The notes under the pieces were generated by a model. That model was not told the origin of the DNA. It saw nothing but the letters and a program-made list of their open reading frames with translations, and did not search any database. Positions 34,809 through 44,333 of a DNA stretch of 54,341 nt are shown piece after piece. A program made the position numbers and the translations under genes. Numbering within the stretch: the stretch's first letter is position 1; the number at the start of each line of letters is the position of its first letter. Source of the stretch: Alteromonas_E sp964230255 (lineage in GTDB: Bacteria; Pseudomonadota; Gammaproteobacteria; Enterobacterales; Alteromonadaceae); the NCBI GenBank assembly GCA_964230255.1, contig CAXRGW010000128.1:1-54341 (forward strand), written 5' to 3'.

Positions 34809-35453
34809 ATGAGCTTATTGCAAGCCATTAGTTTAGCTGCCTTTGTTGCATTGCTCGTAAGCGTCCTGAAACACATCGACCTTGCGCAATTGCGTAGTTC
34901 AAAGTTACAACAACATTTAGTTTTTGGTGCCGCAGCAAGTGTATTTGTCTTGTGGGTATTCCGCGCAGGTATCTATGATGGTCTTGATGTACACTTTTTG
35001 TGGTTATCTGCTCTTGCGTTAACACTGGGTGTTCGCTTTGCTTTATTAGCCGCAACAGCGGCATTGTTAGGTGTCTCTGCGCTAGGCTATGAACAATGGC
35101 AAATGCTCGGTGTTAATGGACTATTAGGGGTCGCTGTTCCTATTGCGCTAACCCATCTCATTTTCAATCTGTCGTTTTATCGCCTGCCACGTAATTTGTT
35201 CCTATACATATTTGTATGTGCATTTTTACCCGGTGCAGCATTGATAGCACTGAAGATGTTTTTATTGGGGAGTTACTATGTCATTGACGGAATTTATGGC
35301 TGGGTGACCGTTAAGGATAATTTTTTAATATTGATCCCGTTAATGCTATTTCCTGAAGGTATGCTAAATGGTATGACAATGACATTATTGATTATCTACA
35401 AGCCGCATTGGGTTTACACATTTCACGATAAGTTTTATATCGACGGAAAATAA
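34809..35453 (+). CDS. CbiM-like integral membrane protein
   Basis: The 214-residue protein has about six membrane helices. It resembles the COG3235 group related to the CbiM/energy-coupling-factor permeases: the GLDVHFLWLSALALTLG segment after helix 2 and FPEGMLNGMTMTLLIIYKP near the end. CbiM proteins take up cobalt or nickel with an ATPase partner; no such partner is present here, and the N-terminal metal-binding histidine of true CbiM is not seen. The metal role is unproven. The gene follows xthA by two bases and ends at a strong terminator. Confidence 0.7.
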   Translation: MSLLQAISLAAFVALLVSVLKHIDLAQLRSSKLQQHLVFGAAASVFVLWVFRAGIYDGLDVHFLWLSALALTLGVRFALLAATAALLGVSALGYEQWQMLGVNGLLGVAVPIALTHLIFNLSFYRLPRNLFLYIFVCAFLPGAALIALKMFLLGSYYVIDGIYGWVTVKDNFLILIPLMLFPEGMLNGMTMTLLIIYKPHWVYTFHDKFYIDGK

Positions 35454-35454
35454 C

Positions 35455-35481
35455 AAGGCCGCTACGAAAGCGGCCTTTTTT
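35455..35481 (+). terminator. Rho-independent terminator after the CbiM-like gene
   Basis: AAGGCCGC (35455-35462) and GCGGCCTT (35470-35477) form a GC-rich 8-bp stem with a 7-base loop, followed by a T-run to 35481. It may also serve the convergent phosphoribosyltransferase gene on the minus strand, where the tail is less T-rich. Confidence 0.9.
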
Positions 35482-35485
35482 GTAA

Positions 35486-36046
35486 TTACTTGAACAGCAC
35501 ATCCATGATGCCGCTGAGTTCAGTTTTCCCTTCGCGAATCTCTTGCTCTGTCAAACCCGCTAATTCATGTGGAAACACTAACCACTCTTCACTCTCTCTA
35601 ACAAAGTAATCGGGACTTAAGTCTGTCTTGTTGTTTTTGGGCTTATACCAAGGGCAAGCGATACGAATGTCGCGAGGCATATTCAAACGCATTTGACTGC
35701 GGATCTTTTTGATTAGTGCGTCAACACTACGACCCGAATCAAAAACATCATCTACGATCAGTATCGCGTCATCTGCATTGGCATTTTCAATCAAATAGTG
35801 CAAGCCGTGAACACGGATTTCCTTGCTCTGCTTATCGATACCGTAGTACGAGGATGTACGCACGGCAATGTGGTCCGTTGGCGTGTTCTTAAATTCAAAA
35901 AATTCCTGAACAGCAATTCCTATTGGAGCACCACCGCGCCAAATGCCGACAATAAATTGCGGCCGAAAGCCGTCTTCAAATACTTGCGACGCAAGTCGAA
36001 ACGAGTCTTCCAACAAAGACTGAGCGGTGATGAAGGTTTTTTGCAT
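35486..36046 (-). CDS. Purine-type phosphoribosyltransferase
   Basis: The 186-residue protein has a type I phosphoribosyltransferase fold with the PRPP loop VDDVFDSGRS and an early FIVGIWRGGAPIG pyrophosphate loop. It belongs to the hypoxanthine phosphoribosyltransferase-like branch and may salvage hypoxanthine or guanine. The start is taken at 36046, where GGAAG precedes the ATG; a start ten codons earlier lacks one. It lies between the CbiM-like gene (convergent) and the orphan Lol-type permease gene on the same strand. Confidence 0.83.
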   Translation of the reverse strand: MQKTFITAQSLLEDSFRLASQVFEDGFRPQFIVGIWRGGAPIGIAVQEFFEFKNTPTDHIAVRTSSYYGIDKQSKEIRVHGLHYLIENANADDAILIVDDVFDSGRSVDALIKKIRSQMRLNMPRDIRIACPWYKPKNNKTDLSPDYFVRESEEWLVFPHELAGLTEQEIREGKTELSGIMDVLFK

Positions 36047-36089
36047 AACTGCTTCCGTAAAAATCGAATCGCGCAAGTATAGAGAAAAC

Positions 36090-37283
36090 TCACTCGTATT
36101 GTAAGGCTCTCGCTGGTTGAACTCGCAACGCCTTAAGGGCTGGGTAAATGGTTGAGAGGATACACAGCAAAAGTGAAAACAAGGTAACAGCTAATACTTG
36201 CTCAACCCGCATATCTACAGGTAGACCACCAGCCATGGTATAGCCAGTATTTACGTTAAACAGGCCAAGAATAGTGTTGAGTTGCCACACGATTAATACG
36301 CCTAACACTGTGCCCAGAATCGCACCTTTCAGACCATTGGCAACACCGTTGAACAAGAAGATTTTCATAACCGAATGCTTAGGCATACCAAGGCTCATTA
36401 ATATTGCAATATCACCTTGCTTCTCATTGACGATCATTACCAATGCAGAAACAATATTAAACGCAGCCACTGCTATAACCAGTAGCAGAAGTAAAAACAT
36501 CATGTTTTTTTCCATTTTTACTGCATCGAAAAGAGGCCCTTGCCTAGCTCGCCAAGTTTCCACATCTAGCCCTTGGCCTGCTAAGTTTTGCGCAATCGCT
36601 TCATACTCAAAAGCATCATTCAAAAAAATCCGAGTATTGTCTACATCACCTCGTTGACGCAGTAAACGCTGCAAATCAGCGGTATTCATATAAATCGTTT
36701 TGTCATCAAGCTCTGAGCCAACATTAAAAATACCAGCCACTTCTACCAACCGCTGACTCGGTACTTGACCAAAAGGTGTATAAACTGATGCGCCAGCCAC
36801 CAATAAACGCAACGGATCACCCGGTCGAATATTGAGCTGAGCAGCCAATGCTTGGCCAACAATAATCCGAAACGATTTAGGGCTTATCGATTCGAAATTA
36901 CCTACGACTAGGTTCTCAGCGACAATCGATAATTGATCCATTTGCTCTGGTATCACGCCCTGTATTGCAACACCTCGAAGTTCAGTAGGTGTCTGAATGA
37001 CACCCTCGGCCTCCAAATAAGGCATTATTCCAATTACTTGCGGTTGGTCAGCAAAGTCTAATTGGTCATTTGTAGTAGCCACTGTAAGGTGCGGCATTAT
37101 ACCTAAAACCCGCTGTTTTAATTGACCTTCAAAGCCATTCATGACCGATAAGACGATTATCAAGGCCATAATGCCTAAGGTAATACCCGTAACGGAAAAG
37201 AAATTGATAAAGGCTACAAAACTAGTCGCTTGGGAAGCGCGAGAATAGCGCAAACCAATGAATGCGAAAACCGGATGAAACAT
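36090..37283 (-). CDS. LolC/LolE-type lipoprotein-releasing permease
   Basis: The 397-residue inner-membrane protein has four membrane helices around a large periplasmic domain: helix 1 near 22-48 and helices 2-4 near 265-385. The opening FIGLRYSRASQATSFVAFINFFSVTGITLG and the FtsX-like C-terminus with MNGFEGQLKQRVLGIMPHL are typical. In the Lol system LolC and LolE with the LolD ATPase release lipoproteins to LolA. Here neither lolD nor a second permease is adjacent. A single-permease (LolF-type) system is possible, but the remaining parts would have to lie elsewhere. Confidence 0.88.
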   Translation of the reverse strand: MFHPVFAFIGLRYSRASQATSFVAFINFFSVTGITLGIMALIIVLSVMNGFEGQLKQRVLGIMPHLTVATTNDQLDFADQPQVIGIMPYLEAEGVIQTPTELRGVAIQGVIPEQMDQLSIVAENLVVGNFESISPKSFRIIVGQALAAQLNIRPGDPLRLLVAGASVYTPFGQVPSQRLVEVAGIFNVGSELDDKTIYMNTADLQRLLRQRGDVDNTRIFLNDAFEYEAIAQNLAGQGLDVETWRARQGPLFDAVKMEKNMMFLLLLLVIAVAAFNIVSALVMIVNEKQGDIAILMSLGMPKHSVMKIFLFNGVANGLKGAILGTVLGVLIVWQLNTILGLFNVNTGYTMAGGLPVDMRVEQVLAVTLFSLLLCILSTIYPALKALRVQPARALQYE

Positions 37284-37393
37284 AACAGCAGGTCACCTTT
37301 TGCTTGAGAACTGTGAATAGCTTGCGAAAGTTATAGTTAATGCGACAATGGTTTGCATGATACGAACATCTGCAAGGGCATACAAGGTAATCT

Positions 37394-38002
37394 ATGACTG
37401 AACCGGCTTTCGATGATTTGACGACTGAACAAAAACGCCAACAGTTTAATGAGTATTTCCTGATTAAACACGAGCTCAATGTCAACATTATCCCGGTTGA
37501 CCTCGAATCACTTCCCAACGCCAATAAGCTTGAAGAGCACATGCCATACGCGTTTAAAATCGCTGGCGAAATGGCAAGCATCGAAGCCCAATCGCTGCGT
37601 CCATTGCGCAATCTTAGCAGTCACGCAGCTGATTTAGCTGACTTTTTAAACGCTCAAGCCCTCAAAATCGACCTAATGATGTCGTTTATCTTACATCAAC
37701 AAGACGAAGAAACTGCGCGCTATTCAACATTGCGGTTTGGCGGAGGTGGTATTGAAGTACTAACCGGACAGCTGTTTGAGGTTGGCAGTCATGTGGAATT
37801 GAAAATATTTCTGACTGAGGAAGCGGCTGCGGTTTATTGCTTTGCAGAAGTTATTACTTGCGACGAACACCCAGATGGTTACCATAGCGCCTTTATTTTT
37901 AGTCGGATCCGCGATGTTGATCAAGAGTTATTGGTGCGCGCCAGTTTGCACCTGCAAACTCAGCAATTGCGAAAGCGATCTGAATCGAACAATCCAGAGT
38001 AA
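37394..38002 (+). CDS. PilZ-like protein with degenerate ligand motifs
   Basis: The 202-residue soluble protein appears to be a helical N-terminal half (1-about 105) and a PilZ-type beta-barrel. Canonical PilZ uses RxxxR and D/NxSxxG to bind c-di-GMP; here the second motif position reads RFGGGGIEV, and no clear RxxxR is present. Binding of c-di-GMP is therefore doubtful. A PilZ-like gene before mfd recurs in gammaproteobacteria, which supports the call. AAGGTAA lies just before the ATG. It is probably first in an operon with mfd, csiV and the adenosyltransferase gene. Confidence 0.65.
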   Translation: MTEPAFDDLTTEQKRQQFNEYFLIKHELNVNIIPVDLESLPNANKLEEHMPYAFKIAGEMASIEAQSLRPLRNLSSHAADLADFLNAQALKIDLMMSFILHQQDEETARYSTLRFGGGGIEVLTGQLFEVGSHVELKIFLTEEAAAVYCFAEVITCDEHPDGYHSAFIFSRIRDVDQELLVRASLHLQTQQLRKRSESNNPE

Positions 38003-38035
38003 AAACGCGCATCTTTAAGGTTCTATTTCGCATTC

Positions 38036-41000
38036 ATGAGTCATTCTATTTTCGATCCGAAACTGCCAGTTAAAAAATCTTCTGTTGTTGATCAATTCCA
38101 GTGGGGCGAACTTCCGGCAAGCAGTGCGGCTTTAGCGATTGCCAAAGCCGTAACCAAGCACCGAGGGCCGACGTTACTTGTCACCGCAGATACGCCTAGC
38201 GCTCACAGACTTGAGCGTGAAGTAAAGTTTTTTGGTCAACCAGAAAGCCTGCACATCAATGTATTTCCCGACTGGGAAACCCTACCCTATGATACGTTTT
38301 CACCGCATCAAGATATCGTTTCGCAACGCTTAGAAACGCTTGATGCTTTAGGTGCAAACCAAAATGCATTATTCATTGTTCCAATTAACACATTAATTCA
38401 GCGCTTAGCGCCGGTTGAATATTTAGCCCACTATTTGTTACTGCTTAAAACCGGTCAAAAGCTCGATATTCAGGCCTTTAGTCGCAAGCTGGAAAAAGCG
38501 GGTTATTTACACGTAAATCAAGTGATGAGTCACAGCGAGTTTTCAGTGCGAGGCAGCATCATTGATTTATTTCCGATGGGTAATGACCACCCTTTCCGAA
38601 TTGATTTGTTTGATGATGAAATCGACTCGATTCGAATTTTCGACCCCGATGACCAACGATCCGGCGACAGGGTTAACGAAATTCGTTTATTGCCGGCACG
38701 AGAGTTCCCAACCGATAAAGCTGGGATCTCGCGCTTTAGAGAGCAGTTCTTAACGCATTTTGATGCTACCAATGCCAAAGACTCTATTTTTCACCGGGTA
38801 ACTTCCGGTCAAGGCACTTTACCCGGCGGTGTCGAGTACTACTTGCCGTTGTTTTTCGAACAAACTGCAACCTTATTTGATTATTTAAGTGATAACACTC
38901 AAGTGCTATTACATGGTGACATTGTTGATGCCAGCGAATTTGTGTGGGCCGATATTAATCATCGCTATGAGCAGCGTCGCTATATTCCAGAGCGCCCTTT
39001 ACTACCACCCAGTGAAATATATTTAAGTGTTGATGAAGTCTTTGCTCAGCTCAAGCAGTGGCCGAGGATTAAAATTCAAGTTCCCACCGTTGAAACTAAG
39101 GCCGGTCGCTTTAATTTTGGCGTCAGCAAAGTAGATGATATTGCAATCCAGCCCCAGCACAAAGAGCCTGCACAACGCTTGCGTCAGCGAGTTGAGCAAA
39201 CGTTGAGCAATGGCGGCAAAGTATTGTTTTGTGCAGAGACTTTGGGGCGCAAAGAGAATTTACTCAAGGTACTCAAACAGGCACATCTTAAGCCATTTTC
39301 AGTAGATTCATTGGCCGAGTTTATTGAGCAGCATGAAGCAGTCGGATTAACCATAGGCAACGTCGAAAACAGCTTCCACTTACAAAACAACGATGGCGAA
39401 TTGCTATTTGTTACCGAAACAGAACTCTTAGGCCACAAAGTTAGCCAACGTCGACGCCGTGAAAAGCAACGTGCGACGGATGAATCAGCCGTTATCCGCA
39501 ACTTAGCAGAGTTAACTGAAGGCCAACCCGTTGTGCATATTGAGCACGGTGTTGGTCGCTATCTCGGGTTGCAAACCCTTGATGCTGGTGGAGTTACCAC
39601 TGAATACTTAACAATAGAATATGCAAAAGGGGCTAAGCTTTACGTTCCGGTAGCGTCACTACACTTAATTAGCCGTTATAGTGGCGGCGATCCAGACCAC
39701 GCGCCGTTGCATGGCTTAGGTTCCGATAACTGGAGCAAAGCTAAGCAGAAAGCGGCTGAAAAAGTTCGTGACGTGGCCGCTCAGCTACTAGATGTTTACG
39801 CACGGCGCGCTGCCAAGCCAGGTTTCGCATACAAAATTGATTGGACTGAATATCAGCGTTTTGCTGACAGTTTTCCGTTTGAAGAAACCGTTGATCAACA
39901 ACAAGCAATCAGTGCAGTTATCAATGATATGGGTAAACCCAGTGCAATGGATCGCCTGGTCTGCGGTGATGTTGGTTTTGGTAAAACCGAAGTGGCCATG
40001 CGCGCTGCATTCCTGGCCGCGAACCAAGGTAAGCAGGTCGCAATACTAGTACCCACCACCCTGCTGGCTCAACAGCATTATGAAAATTTCAAAGACCGTT
40101 TTGCCGACTGGCCATTTAACATTGAGGTTATGTCACGTTTTGTGGGTACCAAACAAACCCAAACGGTACTTAAAGGTCTGACAAATGGGACTGTTGATAT
40201 CGTGGTGGGCACGCACAAGTTAATCCAAGATGATGTGAAGTATCACGATTTGGGCTTGGTTATTATTGATGAAGAACACCGCTTTGGCGTGCGTCAAAAA
40301 GATAAGTTTAAATCGCTCCGCGCCGATGTAGACATACTAACACTGACAGCCACGCCAATTCCTCGAACCTTGAATATGGCGCTCAGTGGCATGCGCGATC
40401 TATCAATTATTGCCACGCCACCCGCTAAGCGGTTATCGATTAAAACGTTCATCCAGCAGCGCAACAACGAAACCATTCGCGAAGCAGTTATGCGCGAAAT
40501 TTTGCGTGGTGGCCAAGTGTATTTCTTACATAACGAAGTCGACACTATCGAACGCACTGCCGATGAAATCGCAGAAATCGTGCCTGAAGCTAGGATTGCT
40601 ATTGGCCATGGTCAAATGCGTGAACGCGAGTTGGAACAAGTGATGAGTGATTTCTATCATCAACGCTATAACGTTCTGGTGTGCACCACGATTATCGAGA
40701 CGGGTATTGATGTTCCATCAGCGAATACAATAATCATGGATCGCGCGGATCACTTGGGTCTAGCCCAGTTACATCAACTGCGAGGTCGCGTAGGCCGTTC
40801 TCATCACCAAGCATACGCATATTTACTCACTCCTCACCCCAAGCGAATGACTAAAGATGCAACTAAGCGCTTGGAAGCTATAGCTAATTTGGAAGATCTT
40901 GGTGCAGGTTTCCAGCTGGCAACTCACGATTTAGAAATACGTGGTGCAGGTGAGCTTTTGGGCGACGACCAGTCAGGTCAAATTGCAACTATAGGCTTTA

Positions 41001-41533
41001 CCCTATATATGGATATGCTTGAGCAAGCTGTTGAAGCATTAAAAGCCGGTAAAGAACCATCTTTGGACAGTGTGTTAGCCTCACAAGCTGAGATTGAACT
41101 GCGTATTCCGGCCCTTTTCCCAGACGATTATATCGGCGATGTTGGCGTCCGCTTGTCGCTATACAAAAAGCTCGCCAGTTGCAATGCCAAAGTGGATATT
41201 GACGCGTTACAAATTGAATTGATTGACCGCTTTGGCATGTTGCCAAGGGCGGCGAAAAATCTAATCGCGATCGCGGAATATAAACTCACGGCAAAACAAA
41301 TAGGTGTTACTAAGATAGAGATAGGCGCTCAGTCAGGTAGTATCGAGTTTGCCGCAGATACTACAGTTGACCCAGGTTTCATCATTCAACTAATCCAGAC
41401 TCAACCTAAACAGTTTAGGTTTGATGGACCGACCAAGCTCAAATTAATAAATACGCCTGATTCTGCGCAACAGCGACTTGATATGGTATCTTCCCTATTA
41501 GAAGATTTAAGTAAGGAATCTAATCTGCAATGA
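38036..41533 (+). CDS. mfd: Transcription-repair coupling factor
   Basis: Mfd removes RNA polymerase stalled at DNA lesions and recruits UvrA. It has 1165 residues with the UvrB-homology region (about 1-340), the polymerase-interacting region starting VVHIEHGVGRYLGL, and a RecG-like translocase. The translocase has Walker A GDVGFGKTEVAMRAA, the DEEH box IDEEHRFGVRQKDK, TATPIPRTLNMALSGMRDLS and RGRVGRSHHQAYAYL. A C-terminal TRCF domain ends the protein. Length and order match E. coli Mfd. Its stop overlaps the csiV start (ATGA), so translation is coupled. Confidence 0.97.
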   Translation: MSHSIFDPKLPVKKSSVVDQFQWGELPASSAALAIAKAVTKHRGPTLLVTADTPSAHRLEREVKFFGQPESLHINVFPDWETLPYDTFSPHQDIVSQRLETLDALGANQNALFIVPINTLIQRLAPVEYLAHYLLLLKTGQKLDIQAFSRKLEKAGYLHVNQVMSHSEFSVRGSIIDLFPMGNDHPFRIDLFDDEIDSIRIFDPDDQRSGDRVNEIRLLPAREFPTDKAGISRFREQFLTHFDATNAKDSIFHRVTSGQGTLPGGVEYYLPLFFEQTATLFDYLSDNTQVLLHGDIVDASEFVWADINHRYEQRRYIPERPLLPPSEIYLSVDEVFAQLKQWPRIKIQVPTVETKAGRFNFGVSKVDDIAIQPQHKEPAQRLRQRVEQTLSNGGKVLFCAETLGRKENLLKVLKQAHLKPFSVDSLAEFIEQHEAVGLTIGNVENSFHLQNNDGELLFVTETELLGHKVSQRRRREKQRATDESAVIRNLAELTEGQPVVHIEHGVGRYLGLQTLDAGGVTTEYLTIEYAKGAKLYVPVASLHLISRYSGGDPDHAPLHGLGSDNWSKAKQKAAEKVRDVAAQLLDVYARRAAKPGFAYKIDWTEYQRFADSFPFEETVDQQQAISAVINDMGKPSAMDRLVCGDVGFGKTEVAMRAAFLAANQGKQVAILVPTTLLAQQHYENFKDRFADWPFNIEVMSRFVGTKQTQTVLKGLTNGTVDIVVGTHKLIQDDVKYHDLGLVIIDEEHRFGVRQKDKFKSLRADVDILTLTATPIPRTLNMALSGMRDLSIIATPPAKRLSIKTFIQQRNNETIREAVMREILRGGQVYFLHNEVDTIERTADEIAEIVPEARIAIGHGQMRERELEQVMSDFYHQRYNVLVCTTIIETGIDVPSANTIIMDRADHLGLAQLHQLRGRVGRSHHQAYAYLLTPHPKRMTKDATKRLEAIANLEDLGAGFQLATHDLEIRGAGELLGDDQSGQIATIGFTLYMDMLEQAVEALKAGKEPSLDSVLASQAEIELRIPALFPDDYIGDVGVRLSLYKKLASCNAKVDIDALQIELIDRFGMLPRAAKNLIAIAEYKLTAKQIGVTKIEIGAQSGSIEFAADTTVDPGFIIQLIQTQPKQFRFDGPTKLKLINTPDSAQQRLDMVSSLLEDLSKESNLQ

Positions 41534-43032
41534 CGCTCAGATTCAGTCGCAAGTTCAAAGCATTACGGCGAAGTTTTACTGGAGCTACTTTAACCGGTAC
41601 TGTAGCCATCGCGGCTATGTCATTTCCATTGGCGGCACAACAGCAAGACTGGTGGTTTGATGTTGAAGTAATAGTTTTTGAGCGCTTACACGACACTCCT
41701 TTGGATGAACAGTTTGAATCGCTTTCAGACACACCGAATCGGTATACTTACGATCTGTTAGGCGATGCTTTGTATCCTGATATCAATTCAGTGTTACGCG
41801 TTCTGCCATTGTGTCCAATCGACGAATTGCCAAGCATTGAAACCCTTATTGCTGAGTATCATGCGTTTCTCGACGCTGAACAGGCCAATCAAGAAAACAA
41901 CGAAGGTGTGGATGAGCTAGAAACCGAATTGACTATACCTAAGGACCAGCTCTCTCCGGTGTTACCGCGTGCGTTGGATCCAGATGTTCAAGCCAGTATT
42001 GAAGTCCCTTCACAAGAAGGACCTGATGCGAGTGATTTAGTTGGTGAAGTAGATGCATTTGAAGAGTTAGCACAAATAGACGCTGACGAATTAGCAGTTA
42101 AACCTTCGCCGTTAACGCAACTCATAGCCGCACAACAAACGTATATTGATCAACTTGATCCTGTTGCTAATGTCCAATGGCAACGCAGCTATGATTGCCT
42201 TGCACCTGAAGACGTGCTCACTACAGACCATTTTGTGTTCCTGAACAACATAGATATTCTACCGCGTGCCGACAAATTGCCGCGTAGTCCAGTTGGAGCG
42301 AATTGGCTGCGCAATTATGAGCCGCATTTATTAGATGCTGACCAGCACCTACTTAAAGAGTTTACCGAAGATATTCAGCGTCAACGCAACCAGCGTGTAT
42401 TGTTACATACTACATGGCGCCAAGAGGTACTATTTGGTAGAGATGTAGCGCAAAGTATGCGGTTAATCGCTGGGCAAGACTATAACGCGACACTATACAA
42501 ACGCTGGGAAAAGGCGCAAACGACGGCATTGCTGGAAGAACAGTTCGCCAATGAACAAGCTGAATTAGTTGGCACTTTAAACCCCAAAGACGAGTTAGAG
42601 GACCAAGTACAATCGGCTGAAGAACCATTGGAAGATCCATTTTTTACTGAATTGTTCGAAGCTATTAATGGACCTGTTGATCCTGAAATCGTCACCGAAA
42701 TATTAGAAGAGCAAAACAGTGCGATTGATGAGGCTGTTCATTTAATGACGCCGTTATGGCAATTAGATGGTGAGTTCAAAGTATTCTTACAATATATCGG
42801 CGGTGTTCCTTACCTCCATATCGATAATGACCTGCGGTTTAAACGCCCTACTCAATATAACCAGTACGGTGAGCCGACTGCGTTTGACAATATTGAAATG
42901 AAACAACTGCGACGTGTGATCAGTCAACAAATCCACTACTTTGACCACCCTTTGTTTGGTGTGATTGTCCAGATAAGACGCTATCAACGTCCTACCCTAT
43001 TAGATGATGAACTAGTAGAAGGTGTCGAGTGA
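41530..43032 (+). CDS. csiV: CsiV-like peptidoglycan-associated protein
   Basis: The protein has 500 residues with an N-terminal signal sequence (cleaved near LAAQQ, residues 34-38). It is assigned to CsiV by its start WWFDVEVIVFERL, typical of the family, by its place after mfd, and by the C-terminal FDHPLFGVIVQIRRY block. CsiV in Vibrio is linked to the periplasm and the cell wall. Here the middle (about 115-190) is very acidic and low in complexity, making the protein longer than the CsiV proteins I know. It is coupled to mfd upstream and to the adenosyltransferase downstream. Confidence 0.75.
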   Translation: MTLRFSRKFKALRRSFTGATLTGTVAIAAMSFPLAAQQQDWWFDVEVIVFERLHDTPLDEQFESLSDTPNRYTYDLLGDALYPDINSVLRVLPLCPIDELPSIETLIAEYHAFLDAEQANQENNEGVDELETELTIPKDQLSPVLPRALDPDVQASIEVPSQEGPDASDLVGEVDAFEELAQIDADELAVKPSPLTQLIAAQQTYIDQLDPVANVQWQRSYDCLAPEDVLTTDHFVFLNNIDILPRADKLPRSPVGANWLRNYEPHLLDADQHLLKEFTEDIQRQRNQRVLLHTTWRQEVLFGRDVAQSMRLIAGQDYNATLYKRWEKAQTTALLEEQFANEQAELVGTLNPKDELEDQVQSAEEPLEDPFFTELFEAINGPVDPEIVTEILEEQNSAIDEAVHLMTPLWQLDGEFKVFLQYIGGVPYLHIDNDLRFKRPTQYNQYGEPTAFDNIEMKQLRRVISQQIHYFDHPLFGVIVQIRRYQRPTLLDDELVEGVE

Positions 43033-43553
43033 AGATTTACACCAAAACAGGTGACCAAGGTGAAACTCAAGTTTACCTAAAAGACACACTACGCAAGCGC
43101 AAAGACGATTTGCTGCTCGAATCCTATGGCACCTTGGATGAATTGAACGCCCAAGTCGGTGTGTTAATTTGCCATTTGGATAACACAGATACAGTGTTAG
43201 CTGAGCAATTAACTCAGGTTCAGCGTGATTTGTTTCAATTGGGTTTTGCTATTTCGGCGAGCAGTACTCTAACCGAGAACCGCCTCACTGAACTTGAAGA
43301 TGCCATTGACAATATGCAGCAACGTATACCACCACAAACAGCGTTTATTTTACCGGGTGGTGCGCTAGTGTCAGCGCAGGCACATGTTTGTCGCACGGTT
43401 TGCCGTCGCGCGGAACGGGTTTTAGTTGCCCTTGCTCTGCAACATGACATAGCGCCTGTGGCACAATCCTATATCAATCGGTTATCAGATTACTTTTTTG
43501 TAGTCGCGAGGCTGTGTAATTTTAATGCAGAAATCGCAGACATTGAGGTGTGA
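43029..43553 (+). CDS. Cob(I)alamin adenosyltransferase, PduO type
   Basis: The 174-residue enzyme transfers adenosyl from ATP to cobalamin, making coenzyme B12. Motifs are YTKTGDQGETQVYL at the ATP site, SYGTLDELNAQVG, CRTVCRRAERVLVAL, and YINRLSDYFFVVARLCN. The start is GTG and overlaps the csiV stop (GTGA). It is the last gene of the mfd unit and ends before a terminator. No B12-dependent enzyme is in the window. Confidence 0.92.
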   Translation: MKIYTKTGDQGETQVYLKDTLRKRKDDLLLESYGTLDELNAQVGVLICHLDNTDTVLAEQLTQVQRDLFQLGFAISASSTLTENRLTELEDAIDNMQQRIPPQTAFILPGGALVSAQAHVCRTVCRRAERVLVALALQHDIAPVAQSYINRLSDYFFVVARLCNFNAEIADIEV

Positions 43554-43594
43554 AGAAAGCTTTATCTCCTAATATGGCAATCCATAAACAAAAT

Positions 43595-43616
43595 AGCTGG
43601 CAGTCGCCAGCTTTTT
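43595..43616. terminator. Bidirectional terminator
   Basis: AGCTGGC (43595-43601) and GCCAGCT (43606-43612) form a perfect stem with a 4-base loop and a T-run to 43616. On the minus strand the stem is followed by ATTTTGTTT, so it also ends the converging gene. Confidence 0.85.
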
Positions 43617-43631
43617 AAATGCACTGATAAG

Positions 43632-44333
43632 CTACTTGAAATATCCCTTAAATAAATAAGTAATGTACGTTGGTAGCGTAAAAAATGGCGCTAACACCAT
43701 AAATGCTAAGATTGGTCCAACTGACTTAGGTACCGGTTCAAAGATATTAATAAGCGCGAATCCAAATAAGTACGGAACGAGAAAAAATGCTAGTGCAAAC
43801 GCACTGTATTGCCATATACCAGGCATTACCTTCTTTAGGAACACATGCGCTGAAAATGCGAATACCCCGCCCCAGATAAGTGATGGAATATGCATAAACA
43901 TGCCAAGCTCCAAATGCGACACGCCACTCTTATGCCAGGCCAGATACCAAAACTCCGCATTAAATAAAATCTTGTGGATCTCACCTGCTATAATTAGCTG
44001 CCATAGGTGTTCAGACGGATCCTTCAAATTCGACAACCAACCGACGAATACAACAATCGTCGGTATTAGTAATACACATAACACAACGCCCAAAGCTTTG
44101 GCGAAATTCGTCGTTCTAATCATTGCTTTCTGCCCATCCCAAATTGCTAGAAATGTTTGTCGTAACAACCAACCTAAAGAATCATCATGAGCATGTCGGC
44201 GCTCGATAAATTCCTCCTCCATATCGCCAATTAACTCAACGCGGTAGTTGGGATTTGCTAGACGACTTAATAACCACGTAATTAAGGGGGGTAATGCGGT
44301 TTTATGTGTATTCGTTAGTCGTGAATTATTCAT
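43632..44333 (-). CDS. Membrane protein with permease-prefix-like N-terminus
   Basis: The 233-residue protein has an N-terminal soluble part whose segment NPNYRVELIGDMEEEFIERR, followed by LGWLLRQTF, resembles the permease prefix domain that precedes FtsX-type permeases encoded beside PadR genes. Four membrane helices follow (about 80-100, 145-170, 180-203, 207-230). No MacB/FtsX periplasmic domain is present, so the prefix has a different partner. The gene overlaps padR by eight bases and is controlled with it. Function unknown. Confidence 0.7.
   Translation of the reverse strand: MNNSRLTNTHKTALPPLITWLLSRLANPNYRVELIGDMEEEFIERRHAHDDSLGWLLRQTFLAIWDGQKAMIRTTNFAKALGVVLCVLLIPTIVVFVGWLSNLKDPSEHLWQLIIAGEIHKILFNAEFWYLAWHKSGVSHLELGMFMHIPSLIWGGVFAFSAHVFLKKVMPGIWQYSAFALAFFLVPYLFGFALINIFEPVPKSVGPILAFMVLAPFFTLPTYITYLFKGYFK

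Noticed and set aside
43663..44190. Plus-strand open frame opposite the PadR-linked membrane protein
   Set aside because: The minus-strand protein has a coherent prefix domain and four membrane helices and overlaps padR; the plus frame has no such features.
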